DNA of 64,000 nucleotides from Bolinopsis microptera (taxonomy: Eukaryota > Ctenophora > Tentaculata > Lobata > Bolinopsidae). The stretch covers positions 14,345,167 to 14,409,166 of the forward strand of contig NC_087074.1 of the NCBI RefSeq assembly GCF_026151205.1. The letters are read 5' to 3'. Below the pieces are notes generated by a model. It was not told where the DNA came from. It searched no databases and saw only the letters and a program-made list of their open reading frames with translations. Positions 34,767 through 47,989 of this stretch are shown piece after piece. Numbering within the stretch: position 1 is the stretch's first letter; each line of letters starts with the position of its first letter. The position numbers were made by a program, and so were the translations under genes.

Positions 34767-37007
34767 TTAAACCTCTGGTGCAGCTTCAGCTTCTTTCTCA
34801 GTTGCCTCAACATTTTTGCTCTCTTCACTCTCTTTCTCCAGAGCTATTTTCTCTAAAGCTATCCTAGCAGCTGTCTCAATCTTCTTCTTCCGGTGAGTCT
34901 CCATTGCTTCCAACTTCTTCAGTTCCCTTTTAGTCATCAGAGGCTCCTGACCTAAAATCAGTCTGAAATGGTTCTTCTCATCCTCTGTGATGTATGCCTT
35001 CACACCACCATCCGTACAGTATACACATGAATAAATAGCTGGAACATTGCCAGAGGCAGGTAGATAAAACAAGATAATACCTGTTGGAAGGTCGTTGACT
35101 TTCTCTAACAGATCTGGTTTAAGTGTGTGTTTAGCGACACCTGTATCCGGTCCCAGCACCTTGATCATGTCCTCTAAGGAAACCTCAAAGATTTTAGCAC
35201 CCATGAAATCAGAAGTAAAATGTGCTCCCTCTTGTAACAGCCTGTAAGGGCATTTACTGAAGGCTTCTTTGCAATATGAAAACAGTCTCAGACCACAATT
35301 AATGATTTTGATTTTGTTTTCGTTCTGCTGAATAATGTCTCTTAATCTGGAACAAGCCACGGATAAATTCCTCTGTTTTGCAGTTTCCCCAACCTTTGAA
35401 CGAGCAAATATGTTGCCAAAAGGAAACGAATCGGAGAGCTGGTACCATTCCTTGAGTACTTTGAAACAGTCGGCATCTGGATTCAGGAAGAAATATGGGT
35501 CTTCTTTATAGCCATGATATGTTTTCCATGTCATTTTATCAACCAAAACGTTCGTATTTTTATGAAAGTTATCGCTGAATGGACCGAGAGCTTTAGCTTC
35601 CCCGTTCTTTTCATCAGCGGCAATTTCTGCACCATCAGGAGTTGACTCAGCAGGAGTTTCTTTTCTTTCAATGACACAGATAAAGAAACCCCCAGTATTC
35701 TGATCATGAGGATACACCCTCATGCAGTGCTGCAAGTTGTGCTTCTCAGCATCAGTCGGGAACATGGTAGGTGCGATGGACTTCAGGTGTTTGGGATTAG
35801 TGATGTCCTCAAACTTCTCGTACCACGTACCGTTATTGTGCATCACTTTCCACGTGGTGATACCAGGTCGTCTCTTCAACTGTGGGAGGAATCCTTCAGA
35901 GGGTACCAGCCTAAAATCAGGTCTATCTCGCAAAGCACTGAGAACAGTAGCCTCGTTCTCTATTGGATTCAGAGAACATGTTGAGTACACAATACGTCCT
36001 CCCTCCGCCAACATGTCCATTCCTCGGAGCAGGATTCTCCGTTGTAGCTTGTGGATTCCTATTGCTTGAGCTTGCTGCCATTTCTTCCAGATGGCATAGT
36101 TCTTGCGGAGGGTTCCGTCTCCTGTACAAGGGACGTCACAGAGGATTCTATCGTACTTTAAGCTCACCAGACTGCCCTTATCATCGAAAACCTTGACATT
36201 CGGGAACCTGGTTGCGTCTTCATTAGTTATCATGAATGCCAGAGAGTTGAACCTCTTGGTTTGGGTAACCAGCATGTAACATCTCTTATTGTCTCCATCA
36301 TTTGCTATGACTAGACCTGAAGGGTGAGGACCGTCCGCATGAAGCGCCTCCAACAGCTGTAGAGTCTTACTACCCGGCGCAGCGCACATGTCCAGAACAG
36401 TGTGGTGAGGCTTCACATCCAGAACTAGAGGTGGAATCATACTGACAGCCTCCTGTCTAGCAATACTCCCTCTCTCCACCTCAGAGACAATGAACTGGTG
36501 AAGGGAGAACAGCTCCTCGCTGTGTCTCAACATGGGACGAGACATATCCAACTGCCAGGCTAGCCCTCCCGGGTACCAGGAGATGTTCTCTGGGAGAGGA
36601 CATGGTTTTCCTTCTATCATTACACCCTTTAGTTTGGAGAAGTGCTGCTCCTTCATGATGTTATTCAAGGGGATACTGTCACCCTTGGAGTTGACGACTC
36701 TAAAAGTAGCTGGCAGATCACTCCTCATAGTTGACATGAACGAGTCCCATTCGTCGCCCGGGAAGAGCCCCAGAGCCTGGTAATACATCTCAAACTGCTC
36801 GTTTGACTTGGTGATAGGTTCCCAGTCTCCTCTAACACCAACTGTTGCCGGATCTACCTTCGGTTTTTTGTTAGGACGGTTCTTGTCATCAAGAAACTCC
36901 TTTCGGTTCTTCCACTTGTTCTTCTTTTTCTTGTTTCTTCTGTTGTTAGGTTGTTCTGGAGTGGTGGTTGGAGCCTCCCTTTTACTTCCTGGTTCTACGT
37001 CTGCCAT
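34767..37007 (-). CDS. NSUN2: NSUN2 tRNA/mRNA (cytosine-5)-methyltransferase
   Basis: Makes 5-methylcytosine in tRNA and other RNAs with S-adenosylmethionine. Single exon; start ATG at 37007 gives 746 residues, close to the usual 760-770. The N-terminus is strongly basic (NNRRNKKKKNKWKNRKE), a likely nuclear/nucleolar signal. The Rossmann SAM site is VLDMCAAPGSKTLQ near residue 205. The two NSUN cysteines are in DVPCTGDGTLRKN (near C294) and VYSTCSLNPIENEA (near C344), with the 50-residue spacing seen in human NSUN2 (C271 and C321). A C-terminal PUA-like region follows, then a Lys/Glu-rich helix. A further in-frame ATG lies 14 codons upstream, but MADVEPG fits the family and an acceptor-like TCTGCAG precedes it. 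The human gene has many introns; none is present here. Confidence 0.95.
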   Translation of the reverse strand: MADVEPGSKREAPTTTPEQPNNRRNKKKKNKWKNRKEFLDDKNRPNKKPKVDPATVGVRGDWEPITKSNEQFEMYYQALGLFPGDEWDSFMSTMRSDLPATFRVVNSKGDSIPLNNIMKEQHFSKLKGVMIEGKPCPLPENISWYPGGLAWQLDMSRPMLRHSEELFSLHQFIVSEVERGSIARQEAVSMIPPLVLDVKPHHTVLDMCAAPGSKTLQLLEALHADGPHPSGLVIANDGDNKRCYMLVTQTKRFNSLAFMITNEDATRFPNVKVFDDKGSLVSLKYDRILCDVPCTGDGTLRKNYAIWKKWQQAQAIGIHKLQRRILLRGMDMLAEGGRIVYSTCSLNPIENEATVLSALRDRPDFRLVPSEGFLPQLKRRPGITTWKVMHNNGTWYEKFEDITNPKHLKSIAPTMFPTDAEKHNLQHCMRVYPHDQNTGGFFICVIERKETPAESTPDGAEIAADEKNGEAKALGPFSDNFHKNTNVLVDKMTWKTYHGYKEDPYFFLNPDADCFKVLKEWYQLSDSFPFGNIFARSKVGETAKQRNLSVACSRLRDIIQQNENKIKIINCGLRLFSYCKEAFSKCPYRLLQEGAHFTSDFMGAKIFEVSLEDMIKVLGPDTGVAKHTLKPDLLEKVNDLPTGIILFYLPASGNVPAIYSCVYCTDGGVKAYITEDEKNHFRLILGQEPLMTKRELKKLEAMETHRKKKIETAARIALEKIALEKESEESKNVEATEKEAEAAPEV

Positions 37008-37735
37008 GATCAACCTGCAGAGTTTTGCAACATGAGTGATGAGACACATTTATTTAATGTATATGAGACCTATGTTTTATAGATTTATGCCAAATATGTT
37101 AGAATTTTAGTTATGGACTCAATTATTATATGCATAGAAATAAACATAAGGCAAATTAACTTAGTCGAACCATGTAAATTCTAAACTGCTATCGAGAGAT
37201 AAGCATTCAATATCAGTTACATTTTAAAGTTACTAAACAATATTAAGTGATTATGCGGGTATTCAATAACGACACATCGCTCCACATAACAACATTAAAG
37301 ATCTGATATTTACATCAATAATCCCGATACAATTTCATCAAAATTCAAAGAAAGCAAAACAAATTCTAATATAAAGGCAAAACAATTATTTGACATCAAA
37401 TTATCTCAACAAACACGTACGGTAAAATGTTTAAAATGTTAAAATCTTCGGAATACCTTCAGCATGCGTATCAAAACAATACAACGTGACAAAAAAGAAT
37501 CGGCTATGTTATTAGATGCTTTCAATTCAATCAACTACAAAACATAATCAGATGTGATTTTAACAATTGTTTTCAAATGTGATTTAATTTTTACATAATT
37601 TACAAATTTAAATCTTACTAGAAAGTCTGAAAACCACTAAAAATCAATCTGAATAAGGATTTTCCTTGCGGCTGCGCACTTGCAATCTACTGTTCAAATT
37701 AACAATTATGCGACATTACCATATTATGTGAGAAA

Positions 37736-40727
37736 CTACGAGAACAACTGTTCGACCCGTTCGAGTGGAACTCCCCTTGTCTCTGGCAGTTTGAAGTAGA
37801 AGATAATCCAGCCTACCACTGTTATACCTGTGTACAGCCAGAATGCTCCGTATCTGAAAGTGTTTTTAGTTTTTGTGAGCTTTTATGAGTTTTACAAGGT
37901 GATTTGTCAAGTAGGCATCAATAAAAACTCCGGTTTGATAAACAACGTGCTATTTCAAAACGTTAATTTAAAATTTATTCAGGATCGTCTGTCTTGTGTT
38001 TATATCATGTTTATTATGGTTGATTAAGAAATTAAAAGGACACATACTTGGTAAGGATCCTGGTAAGATCAAGGAAGGTAAATGCGATGAGAAGGTTGAA
38101 GAGCCAGTTAGTCATAGTAGAGATCGAGAGCGCATAGCCTCTCACCCACATAGGGTAAATCTCCGAGTTTATTGTCCACGCTAGGGTCCCAATTCCTGGG
38201 AGAAAGTGGTCATGTGGTTGGTCACGTGGCTGGTTACAATTATATGTGGGACACGACAAAATGTTTAGGAATATTGAGACTTCAAAAGATTGAAGTTATC
38301 TTGGCGAAATTACATTATATGACCACGCAATATCCCTCCTACCAATTAAAAGAATGAGAAAAAAAAAGAAAAAAGAAAATCTCACAGAAGATGAGATTAA
38401 AAGCATACTACAATTCAGTATGTTAGATATGTTAAACATGTTAACGAACCTGTAGCGAACATGGCGATATAGAAGACCATAGCGGCGATGATGGTCCAGC
38501 TATACGGGCTGTAACACACATCTTGCGCCCTGTACTTTATATCTGGTTCTGTACAGTTATCTGATACTGTCGGCAAAATACACCGTCCTTCAGAACTCCT
38601 GGATACGGCATGTATTACAAAACAGAGGGAAAATGTGACTAAATAATTAATGATCAGTCCGTCAGTCGCTGGGTATGATTTTCTACAGAGAAAGAGCACT
38701 AGAATAACACCACACTGTCTGACGTATATATAATAGGTCCAATAGATATAGGTTCAAAAGCGAAAATGTAGACAAAACAGTTGTATATAATTATAGTAAT
38801 ATATTTAATCTCAAATTTATATCTAATTAAACCTAACTTAATTAAGCCTCAACTCCAAACAATCAACTCACTTGTCCGTCGAACAGAAGACACAGTCAGA
38901 GTTAGAAACACAAGCCCCACAGTTCAATATGACGGTGCCACTCCCTGGGCAGGTACTGTTTGTACTGGTCACCAGTGCTGTTGTTTTACTGATGCTGAAG
39001 TACGCTCCACCCAGAAGTGCCAAACCTTATGTAAAAATTATTTAAAAAATTATAGGTGATTAAAAGGGGGATGGATGCGAGAATTAAATATATTTAAATT
39101 AAGGATTCATCGAAGATTTCAAGAATCTATGGTCATGGTAGGAACGTTTCTGTCCGAGATTATCTTACACCAACTGTGCTTTACTACAGCAATTCAAATA
39201 ATTATCAGTGAAGAGGTAAAGAAATTTCAATATATGAACCTATTATTGTCCCCAAAAGAGTTGAAAGAAGCAGCTTTCTCCTTGGCACCTTCTCTATTAT
39301 CACCATCGACACAAAAGCAAATAAAGCGTTTACAAAGGATGGAATACACGACAACCAGATAGCCAGAGAGTCATCCGAAATTCCCGCCATTTTTATCATA
39401 GTCGTGCTGTAGTACATGACAGTATTTATACCACCTAGCTGCTGGAATGCTTGCAATGCACAGCCGATTGCCATTGCTCTTCTCACTGGAGCACTGCGGG
39501 ATATTTCCCGGACCGTATGAAGGAATCCGTTGCTACTGTACTCAGACTCCCTGCTCAGAGCCTCACCTATTTCTTTTAGTTCAGCGGATACGTCGTCGCA
39601 ACCAGAGATCTTCTGCAGAGTAGCTTCAGCTTCTTTGAATTTTCCTTTTTGAATCTGTAAGTGTGTACTATGACGTGATGAATAATAATTCGATTTTTCT
39701 CAGATCGAAAATGACGGACTATTTATGGCTTGAAAGATAGCTAGAAATATGCTAGGGTGTTTGGAAGTTTGGATACTGGATACAACCATCAGATAAAGTT
39801 ATGTTCTAAATCAACTTGAGAAACACAGCAACAAAATTAAGTAAATACTTTGACTAACGAGAAACCTAGCACTCTCAGGAAGCAACAACATTCCCAGTCC
39901 CATGATGATGCTGGGTACAGTTGCTATCCCTAACATCCACCTCCATCCCTCGTGTACCGTACTGAAAGCTCCATCCACCAGACTAGCTGTGAACTGTCCC
40001 CAACAGACTGTTGCCCCGAACGCTGTCACCAGTTTTCCTCTGTAAGCTGCAGGTGAGGACTCGGCTATGTAGGGCGGCACCACCATGGAAGCGAGCCCGA
40101 CCCCCAGTCCGAGGACTACCCGTCCGATGATGAGCATGGTGAAGGTTTTAGCGCTGAACAGCAGGGCTGAACCCAGGGTGAAGAAGATGGAGGAGAGAAT
40201 GATGGTGGGTTTTCTGCCCAATGTGTTGGAAATAGCACCTCCAAGACCAGCCCCCAGGGCGGCTGCTGCCACGGCTATACCCACTATCCATTCCTCTTGT
40301 TCAGGTGATAAGTTGAAATCTTGCTGAAAGTATACAATTCGTAATAGGATATTTTTAGATAAATTTTTCGTGAAAATCTTTTTAATAAAGAGAAAAATCT
40401 ATAAATCAAAATTCTTTGGCTACAACTTATATTACTAATAATTACCACTAAACAAACCTTGAGTTTAATCAGAGCTCCACTAACAACCCCGGTATCGTAC
40501 CCAAACAAGAAGCCCCCAATAGTAGAAACACCACACAACAAAACTAAAAACAGTGTTAGTTTGGGTTTGTTGGAGGAGGTTGGGTTCAGTAGAGATGCTT
40601 CATCTGTGAAGGATGCTTGTATCGAGCTAGAATCTGAGTTTTGATGTTCTGGTTCCATGAGGGAGGTTGTCATCAGGGGTTCAGGAGAGGGGGTGGTAAT
40701 CAGGGGTTCAGGAGAGGGGGTGGACAT
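37736..40727 (-). CDS. SLC2A13: Proton/myo-inositol cotransporter (SLC2A13/HMIT)
   Basis: Sugar-porter MFS protein that imports myo-inositol with protons. Seven exons close in phase to 572 residues: 40727-40458, 40323-39859, 39654-39240, 39025-38872, 38598-38450, 38195-38048 and 37853-37736. The cytosolic N-terminus holds a TPSPEPL repeat. TM1 ends GGFLFGYDTGVVSGAL. SNTLGRKPTII and LLLPESARFL are standard sugar-porter signatures, and QAFQQLGGINTVMYYS marks TM7. The long Cys-rich loop between TM9 and TM10 (NCGACVSNSDCVFC ... NCTEPD ... CYSPYSWT) is diagnostic of HMIT within the family. TM10-TM12 include WTINSEIYPMWVRG and the end signature KLPETRGVPLERVEQLF. Donors at 39240 and 38450 are unusual (GTTCAT, GTTCGT) but required by phase. 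Confidence 0.93.
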
Positions 40728-41397
40728 TGTAACATTCCTGTATTCATCTAATCTGGAAAATGTTGTTGATGTGTCAAGCCTCAAGGGGTGTTTAATTTAA
40801 TGAGGTATCGAGTTAGCGGCCTCTCAGTTAGATAGCGAAAATGGTGAGAACAATTTCACTTCATTTTTAGACATTTCTGTCATAATTGGCGGTGGTAATG
40901 CAAATGGAGATAGAAGAATTTCCAGGATAATGAGAGGATGACACTAGTGTGATGTGTCAAAAGAATGATATTAGCTAAGACGAGACTACGAATTATTGTC
41001 AAGTCTAGATATAATTATCTTACATATTGTAGTGACACTGTACTAGGTAAAGTTGAAGCGTTTAAATCTTAACATCATCAAATCAAAACAGTTCAAATGA
41101 TACAAAGAACACCGGTTTAGTACATGACACGAAAAATTGGGTCTAAAAATACTTGATCGGTACATACCGATGATCGGATTATCATACATAATGATAAAAT
41201 TAACAAAAGATTAATGTTTCTATTAGATAGCTTTTCCATTCAGTAAAAAAGCTTTTAATTTCAAACAATAAATTAGATAAATCAGGTAAAAAATCAATTT
41301 CATTGTATCCGAGAGCTATTGTGATCATTCATCCTAAAACTCTTTGCATTCTGTTTTTATGAACTCTGTGGAGGATGTAGGATATGTAGGATATTTC

Positions 41398-42060
41398 CTA
41401 TTGTGGAGGATGGTGTCCCTTATACTCTTTCCCAATTACCCATCCCAACATTTCAACCCTGTCGTGTCCGAAGAACTTCTCTCTTTTTCCGGTTGTAGGG
41501 TTGGTTACCGTGTACCACGGAGCCCCGAAACACTTGGAATCTAAAGCTTCAGTAGTGTTGTCAACTAATTGCTGTTTGGCTTCGTTACAAGAACTGAATT
41601 CGATGAGTTTGTCAACATCAGGTATTTGAGCTGCACGAGCAAAGTGCCGTATGTTACCTTCGTCAGTTATGTCGATATCTCTAGAATACAAGCCAAGCCA
41701 CGACTGCCTTGACAACTCTTCCAAATGATCAGGATATAGAATCTGGCAGGCAGCCAGAGTTTTCAGTGTTGGAAAAGAACCCCTTACTGCGGCTGCCTCT
41801 GCAAAGTTAGATGATGGTTTATACGGGAGGTCCAACATCTCCGCCACCATTTGAGTGTCGCGGTTCATGAACGAAAATTTGGAGGGATTCCTCCATGGAC
41901 CAGTGTTGCCACTTTCGCTCATTATTTTCCAAATGTTCATGGGTCTGAGCTGTAGGTCGAGGTCCCAAGGTTTTTGATACCGGCAGAGATTTTCAAACCC
42001 GAACCAAGCATAGGGGGACAGAATATCGTAATAGAATTTTACTTGTGTACGAACTGCCAT
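41398..42060 (-). CDS. GSTK1: Glutathione S-transferase kappa-like, tandem copy 1
   Basis: DsbA-fold glutathione transferase of the kappa class. Single exon, 220 residues. The opening KFYYDILSPYAWFGFENLCR matches the kappa active site; Ser15 corresponds to the catalytic Ser16 of human GSTK1. LWSRNEDIT of human corresponds here to LYSRDIDITDEGN. CFGAPWYTV carries the conserved cis-Pro turn, and FGHDRVEMLGWVIG is the C-terminal kappa signature. The C-terminus ends HHPPQ, without the peroxisomal ARL-type signal of human GSTK1, so location may be mitochondrial or cytosolic. It has diverged most of the three copies in the loop after MNIWKIMSESGNTG. Confidence 0.92.
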   Translation of the reverse strand: MAVRTQVKFYYDILSPYAWFGFENLCRYQKPWDLDLQLRPMNIWKIMSESGNTGPWRNPSKFSFMNRDTQMVAEMLDLPYKPSSNFAEAAAVRGSFPTLKTLAACQILYPDHLEELSRQSWLGLYSRDIDITDEGNIRHFARAAQIPDVDKLIEFSSCNEAKQQLVDNTTEALDSKCFGAPWYTVTNPTTGKREKFFGHDRVEMLGWVIGKEYKGHHPPQ

Positions 42061-42337
42061 GACTGTCCAAAGGTTTTATGAGTTAATTCACGATGTTGGT
42101 TGTTTTGCAACACAGTAAATTTAATAACTATAATGCTGACTGCGGCAATGAGAATTTGAAAAAATCGATGAAATTAAAATTTTAATCAAATCTTGAAAAA
42201 CTTCTGTTAATTTTACAAAAATCGTCTGAATTTTACATATTATTAAAAATTATATCAATTCAAGTATACTGATCGAGAGCAGATTGACTCAAATTTATAA
42301 TCAACATCAGGGACTGTTGTTTCATTCGTTTCCGATT

Positions 42338-43006
42338 CTATTGTGAAGGATGATGTCCCACGTACTCTTTTCCGAGAACCCACCCCAACATTTCAACTCT
42401 ATCTTGTCCAAAGAATTTCTCCCTTCTCCCCGTTTTAGGGTTAGTTACCATAAACCACGGAGCTCCAAAACACTTTGATTCTAGCGCTTCAGTAGTATTG
42501 CTGATAAGCTGTTGTTTAGCCTCGTTACCAACACTGAATTCCAGAAGCTTATCAACGTCTGGTATTTGTGCTGCCTCCGCGAACTGTAGGATATTACCCT
42601 TGTCGGTCATATCCATATCGTGAGAATATAAACCAAGCCATGATTGTCTAGTTAGTTCTTCCATGTTATCAGGGTAGAGGATCTGACAAGCAGCCAAAGT
42701 CTTCTGAGTTGGCAGTGATCCTTTGATAAACACGCTTTCCTCAAAGTCCTTTAGAGGCTTGTATGGAAGCTCCATCATTTCAGAAGTTCTTTGAACATCA
42801 GGAAAAAATAAGGATCCTTTAAAAACATCAGCACATGGACCTGGAGAAATGTTACCACTTTCCTTCTTGATCTTTCCCAGGTTGATTGGTCTTAGTTGCA
42901 AATCCAGATCCCATGGTTTTTGATACCTACAAAGAGCTTCGAACCCGAACCAAGCATAGGGTGAAAGAACATCGTAGTAGAACTTAACTTGTGTTCGAAC
43001 AGCCAT
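42338..43006 (-). CDS. GSTK1: Glutathione S-transferase kappa-like, tandem copy 2
   Basis: Second of three intronless kappa-class copies, 222 residues, 277 bases upstream of copy 1. It has KFYYDVLSPYAWFGFEALCR with the Ser15 equivalent, ITTEALESKCFGAPW-type cis-Pro region (here NTTEALESKCFGAPWFMV), and FGQDRVEMLGWVLGKEY. A distinctive insertion-like stretch (PGPCADVFKGSLFFPD) replaces the loop contacting the substrate pocket, which suggests a changed acceptor specificity. No peroxisomal targeting tripeptide is present (ends HHPSQ). Confidence 0.92.
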   Translation of the reverse strand: MAVRTQVKFYYDVLSPYAWFGFEALCRYQKPWDLDLQLRPINLGKIKKESGNISPGPCADVFKGSLFFPDVQRTSEMMELPYKPLKDFEESVFIKGSLPTQKTLAACQILYPDNMEELTRQSWLGLYSHDMDMTDKGNILQFAEAAQIPDVDKLLEFSVGNEAKQQLISNTTEALESKCFGAPWFMVTNPKTGRREKFFGQDRVEMLGWVLGKEYVGHHPSQ

Positions 43007-43507
43007 AAAAACGTTAACCCCAGGCTGCTAGATGAGGGTATTACTAAGTAGCTATAATCTCTCTTGATTTTTTATAAAGGGGAAGCAAAAAGTCGGAACT
43101 TTTGTGCCTGTACAGTGTACATTGTACAACCGAGCAAAACAGTTACACGGATCAATAATTATAAATCATATTGTTATGAAGATATTTTTAAAAGAAAACT
43201 TTCAAAGCCTCATCCAATAAATTAGGTTCATAAAACACTTATAAAATTTGTTAATTACATCATGAATTTATCGCTGTTAAAAATTTCTAAATAAGCCTTA
43301 AGCTTCTAATCATCTGAAAATTAACACGTACTATAAATGTTTGATAACTCATGCCATGGGTATAAAAAGGCCACTGCTAGATAGAAAAATATGAATTCAT
43401 GCTTCAACGCAGTGATAGTCTGTAAACAGATTGAAAAATCGATGTTTAAAATTCTAAAACAGCAGCATTTACAATAGTAAATATTGTTTTTAATCTCGCA
43501 CTATTTC

Positions 43508-44170
43508 CTATTGTGGAGGATGATGTCCCACGTACTCTTTCCCAAGAACCCACCCCAACATTTCAATCCTGTCACTTCCAAAGAACTTCTCCCTTCTCCC
43601 CGTTTTAGGGTTAGTCACCGTGAACCAAGGAGCTCCAAAACACTTTGATTCAACAGCTTCGTTAGTGTTGGTGATAAGCTGCTGTCTAGCCTCGTTACCA
43701 AGACTGAACGCCAGGAGCTGATCAACATCCGGTATGTTTGCTGCCGTTGCAAACTGTATAATATTACCCTTGTCAGTGATATCAATATCTCTGGAGTACA
43801 GACCCAGCCACGACTGTCTGGTCATCTCTTCTAGGCGGTCGGGATACATTATCTGGCAGGCTGCCAGAGTTTTCAGCGTGGTAAGGGAACCTCTGATAAA
43901 CACAGTCTTAGCAAAATGTTCCAGAGGGTTGTAAGGTAGATCCATCATCTCAGAAACCCTCTGAACATCACGAGCTAACATTGATCCTTTAGAAGGGTTC
44001 ATCCCCGGGGGAGTGTTCCCACTCTCCTTCATTATGATTCCCAGGTTCATCGGTTTTAGTTGAAGGTCAAGATCCCATGGTTTTTTATACCTACAAAGAG
44101 CTTCGAACCCGAACCAAGCATAGGGTGAAAGAATATCGTAGTAAAACTTAACAGGTGTTCGAACTGCCAT
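43508..44170 (-). CDS. GSTK1: Glutathione S-transferase kappa-like, tandem copy 3
   Basis: Third kappa-class copy, 220 residues from the ATG at 44170. This start matches the other two copies (MAVRTPV). Another ATG three codons upstream lies before a clear acceptor-like ATCTTGCAG, so it is probably untranslated or intronic. Active-site KFYYDILSPYAWFGFEALCR, SGNTPPGMNPSKG (closest of the three to the human SGNKPPG loop), CFGAPWFTV and FGSDRIEMLGWVLG are all present. It ends HHPPQ. This copy may be the least derived. Confidence 0.92.
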   Translation of the reverse strand: MAVRTPVKFYYDILSPYAWFGFEALCRYKKPWDLDLQLKPMNLGIIMKESGNTPPGMNPSKGSMLARDVQRVSEMMDLPYNPLEHFAKTVFIRGSLTTLKTLAACQIMYPDRLEEMTRQSWLGLYSRDIDITDKGNIIQFATAANIPDVDQLLAFSLGNEARQQLITNTNEAVESKCFGAPWFTVTNPKTGRREKFFGSDRIEMLGWVLGKEYVGHHPPQ

Positions 44171-44645
44171 AACCTGCAAGATGATATTATGTTATGAGTT
44201 GGTGATCATTACGCTGTAAAAACGCGACCATTACCTACCTCAATAGAACCCAATAATTTTTGGAAGGCGTTAAATTTGCTTTAGCTGTGTAGTACAGTAA
44301 TTATAGAATTAAATCATGTTACATTATCGATGGAAATAATAGAAATTAAACGCATTGATTCTATTCAAATATTTTGTACATCAACTAGTACATATATAAT
44401 TATAATAGTCGATAATAGACAATTCGGCAAGGGAACAAGTACGTGGTTACATACTACATAGTACAAATATAAGTAACCTTATAATAATACGTCATCAATG
44501 TAATGATAACCGACAAAAAGCCGTACCAAAAATGATACAAAGGAGCCAGCCTCAATTGCCCAGATTTTACAAATAGCACCCTCTACTAAGTGGTATTCCT
44601 TGTCCGATATATCAGGTAAACTTGTAGCAAAATCTAAACACAAGT

Positions 44646-47495
<2,850 letters not shown>

Positions 47496-47989
47496 TCTAT
47501 TGTGTTGTGGTTAAGTAGAGGTGGGTACTGATCAATATTGGGGAGAATCGTCTTCAGGAGGAATACGCGTTGAACTAAGCGATTAAAATGGACATTTTTC
47601 AGATCTTGTTATTCAACAAATCAGATTCTTTAGATTGGATATGTAACTAAACAGCAGTTAGTAAGACAGCAAGTGTAGATTTAGGGTAATAAATAAATTA
47701 GAAGTGTAAAAATATAAATTAGCCTCAGACAGTAATGACGATGTAAACAAAATAAAACTAAACTTAATCAAGAGCCTCAAGTTACACCGCGCCGATCAAT
47801 CCGTACATAATAATTAATATATAATCGAACCTTGATCTGTGCAGAAAATTTCGGAGGTCACGTCCGGACTCCGATCACGATACAATCCGTGTAGTACTTA
47901 TCAAAATTCATCTCGTACTAGAACAGAAATCTGAATTCGCACAACAACCGCTAACAAACACCATGGGTGTATTCTAAAACGAAGCTAGA

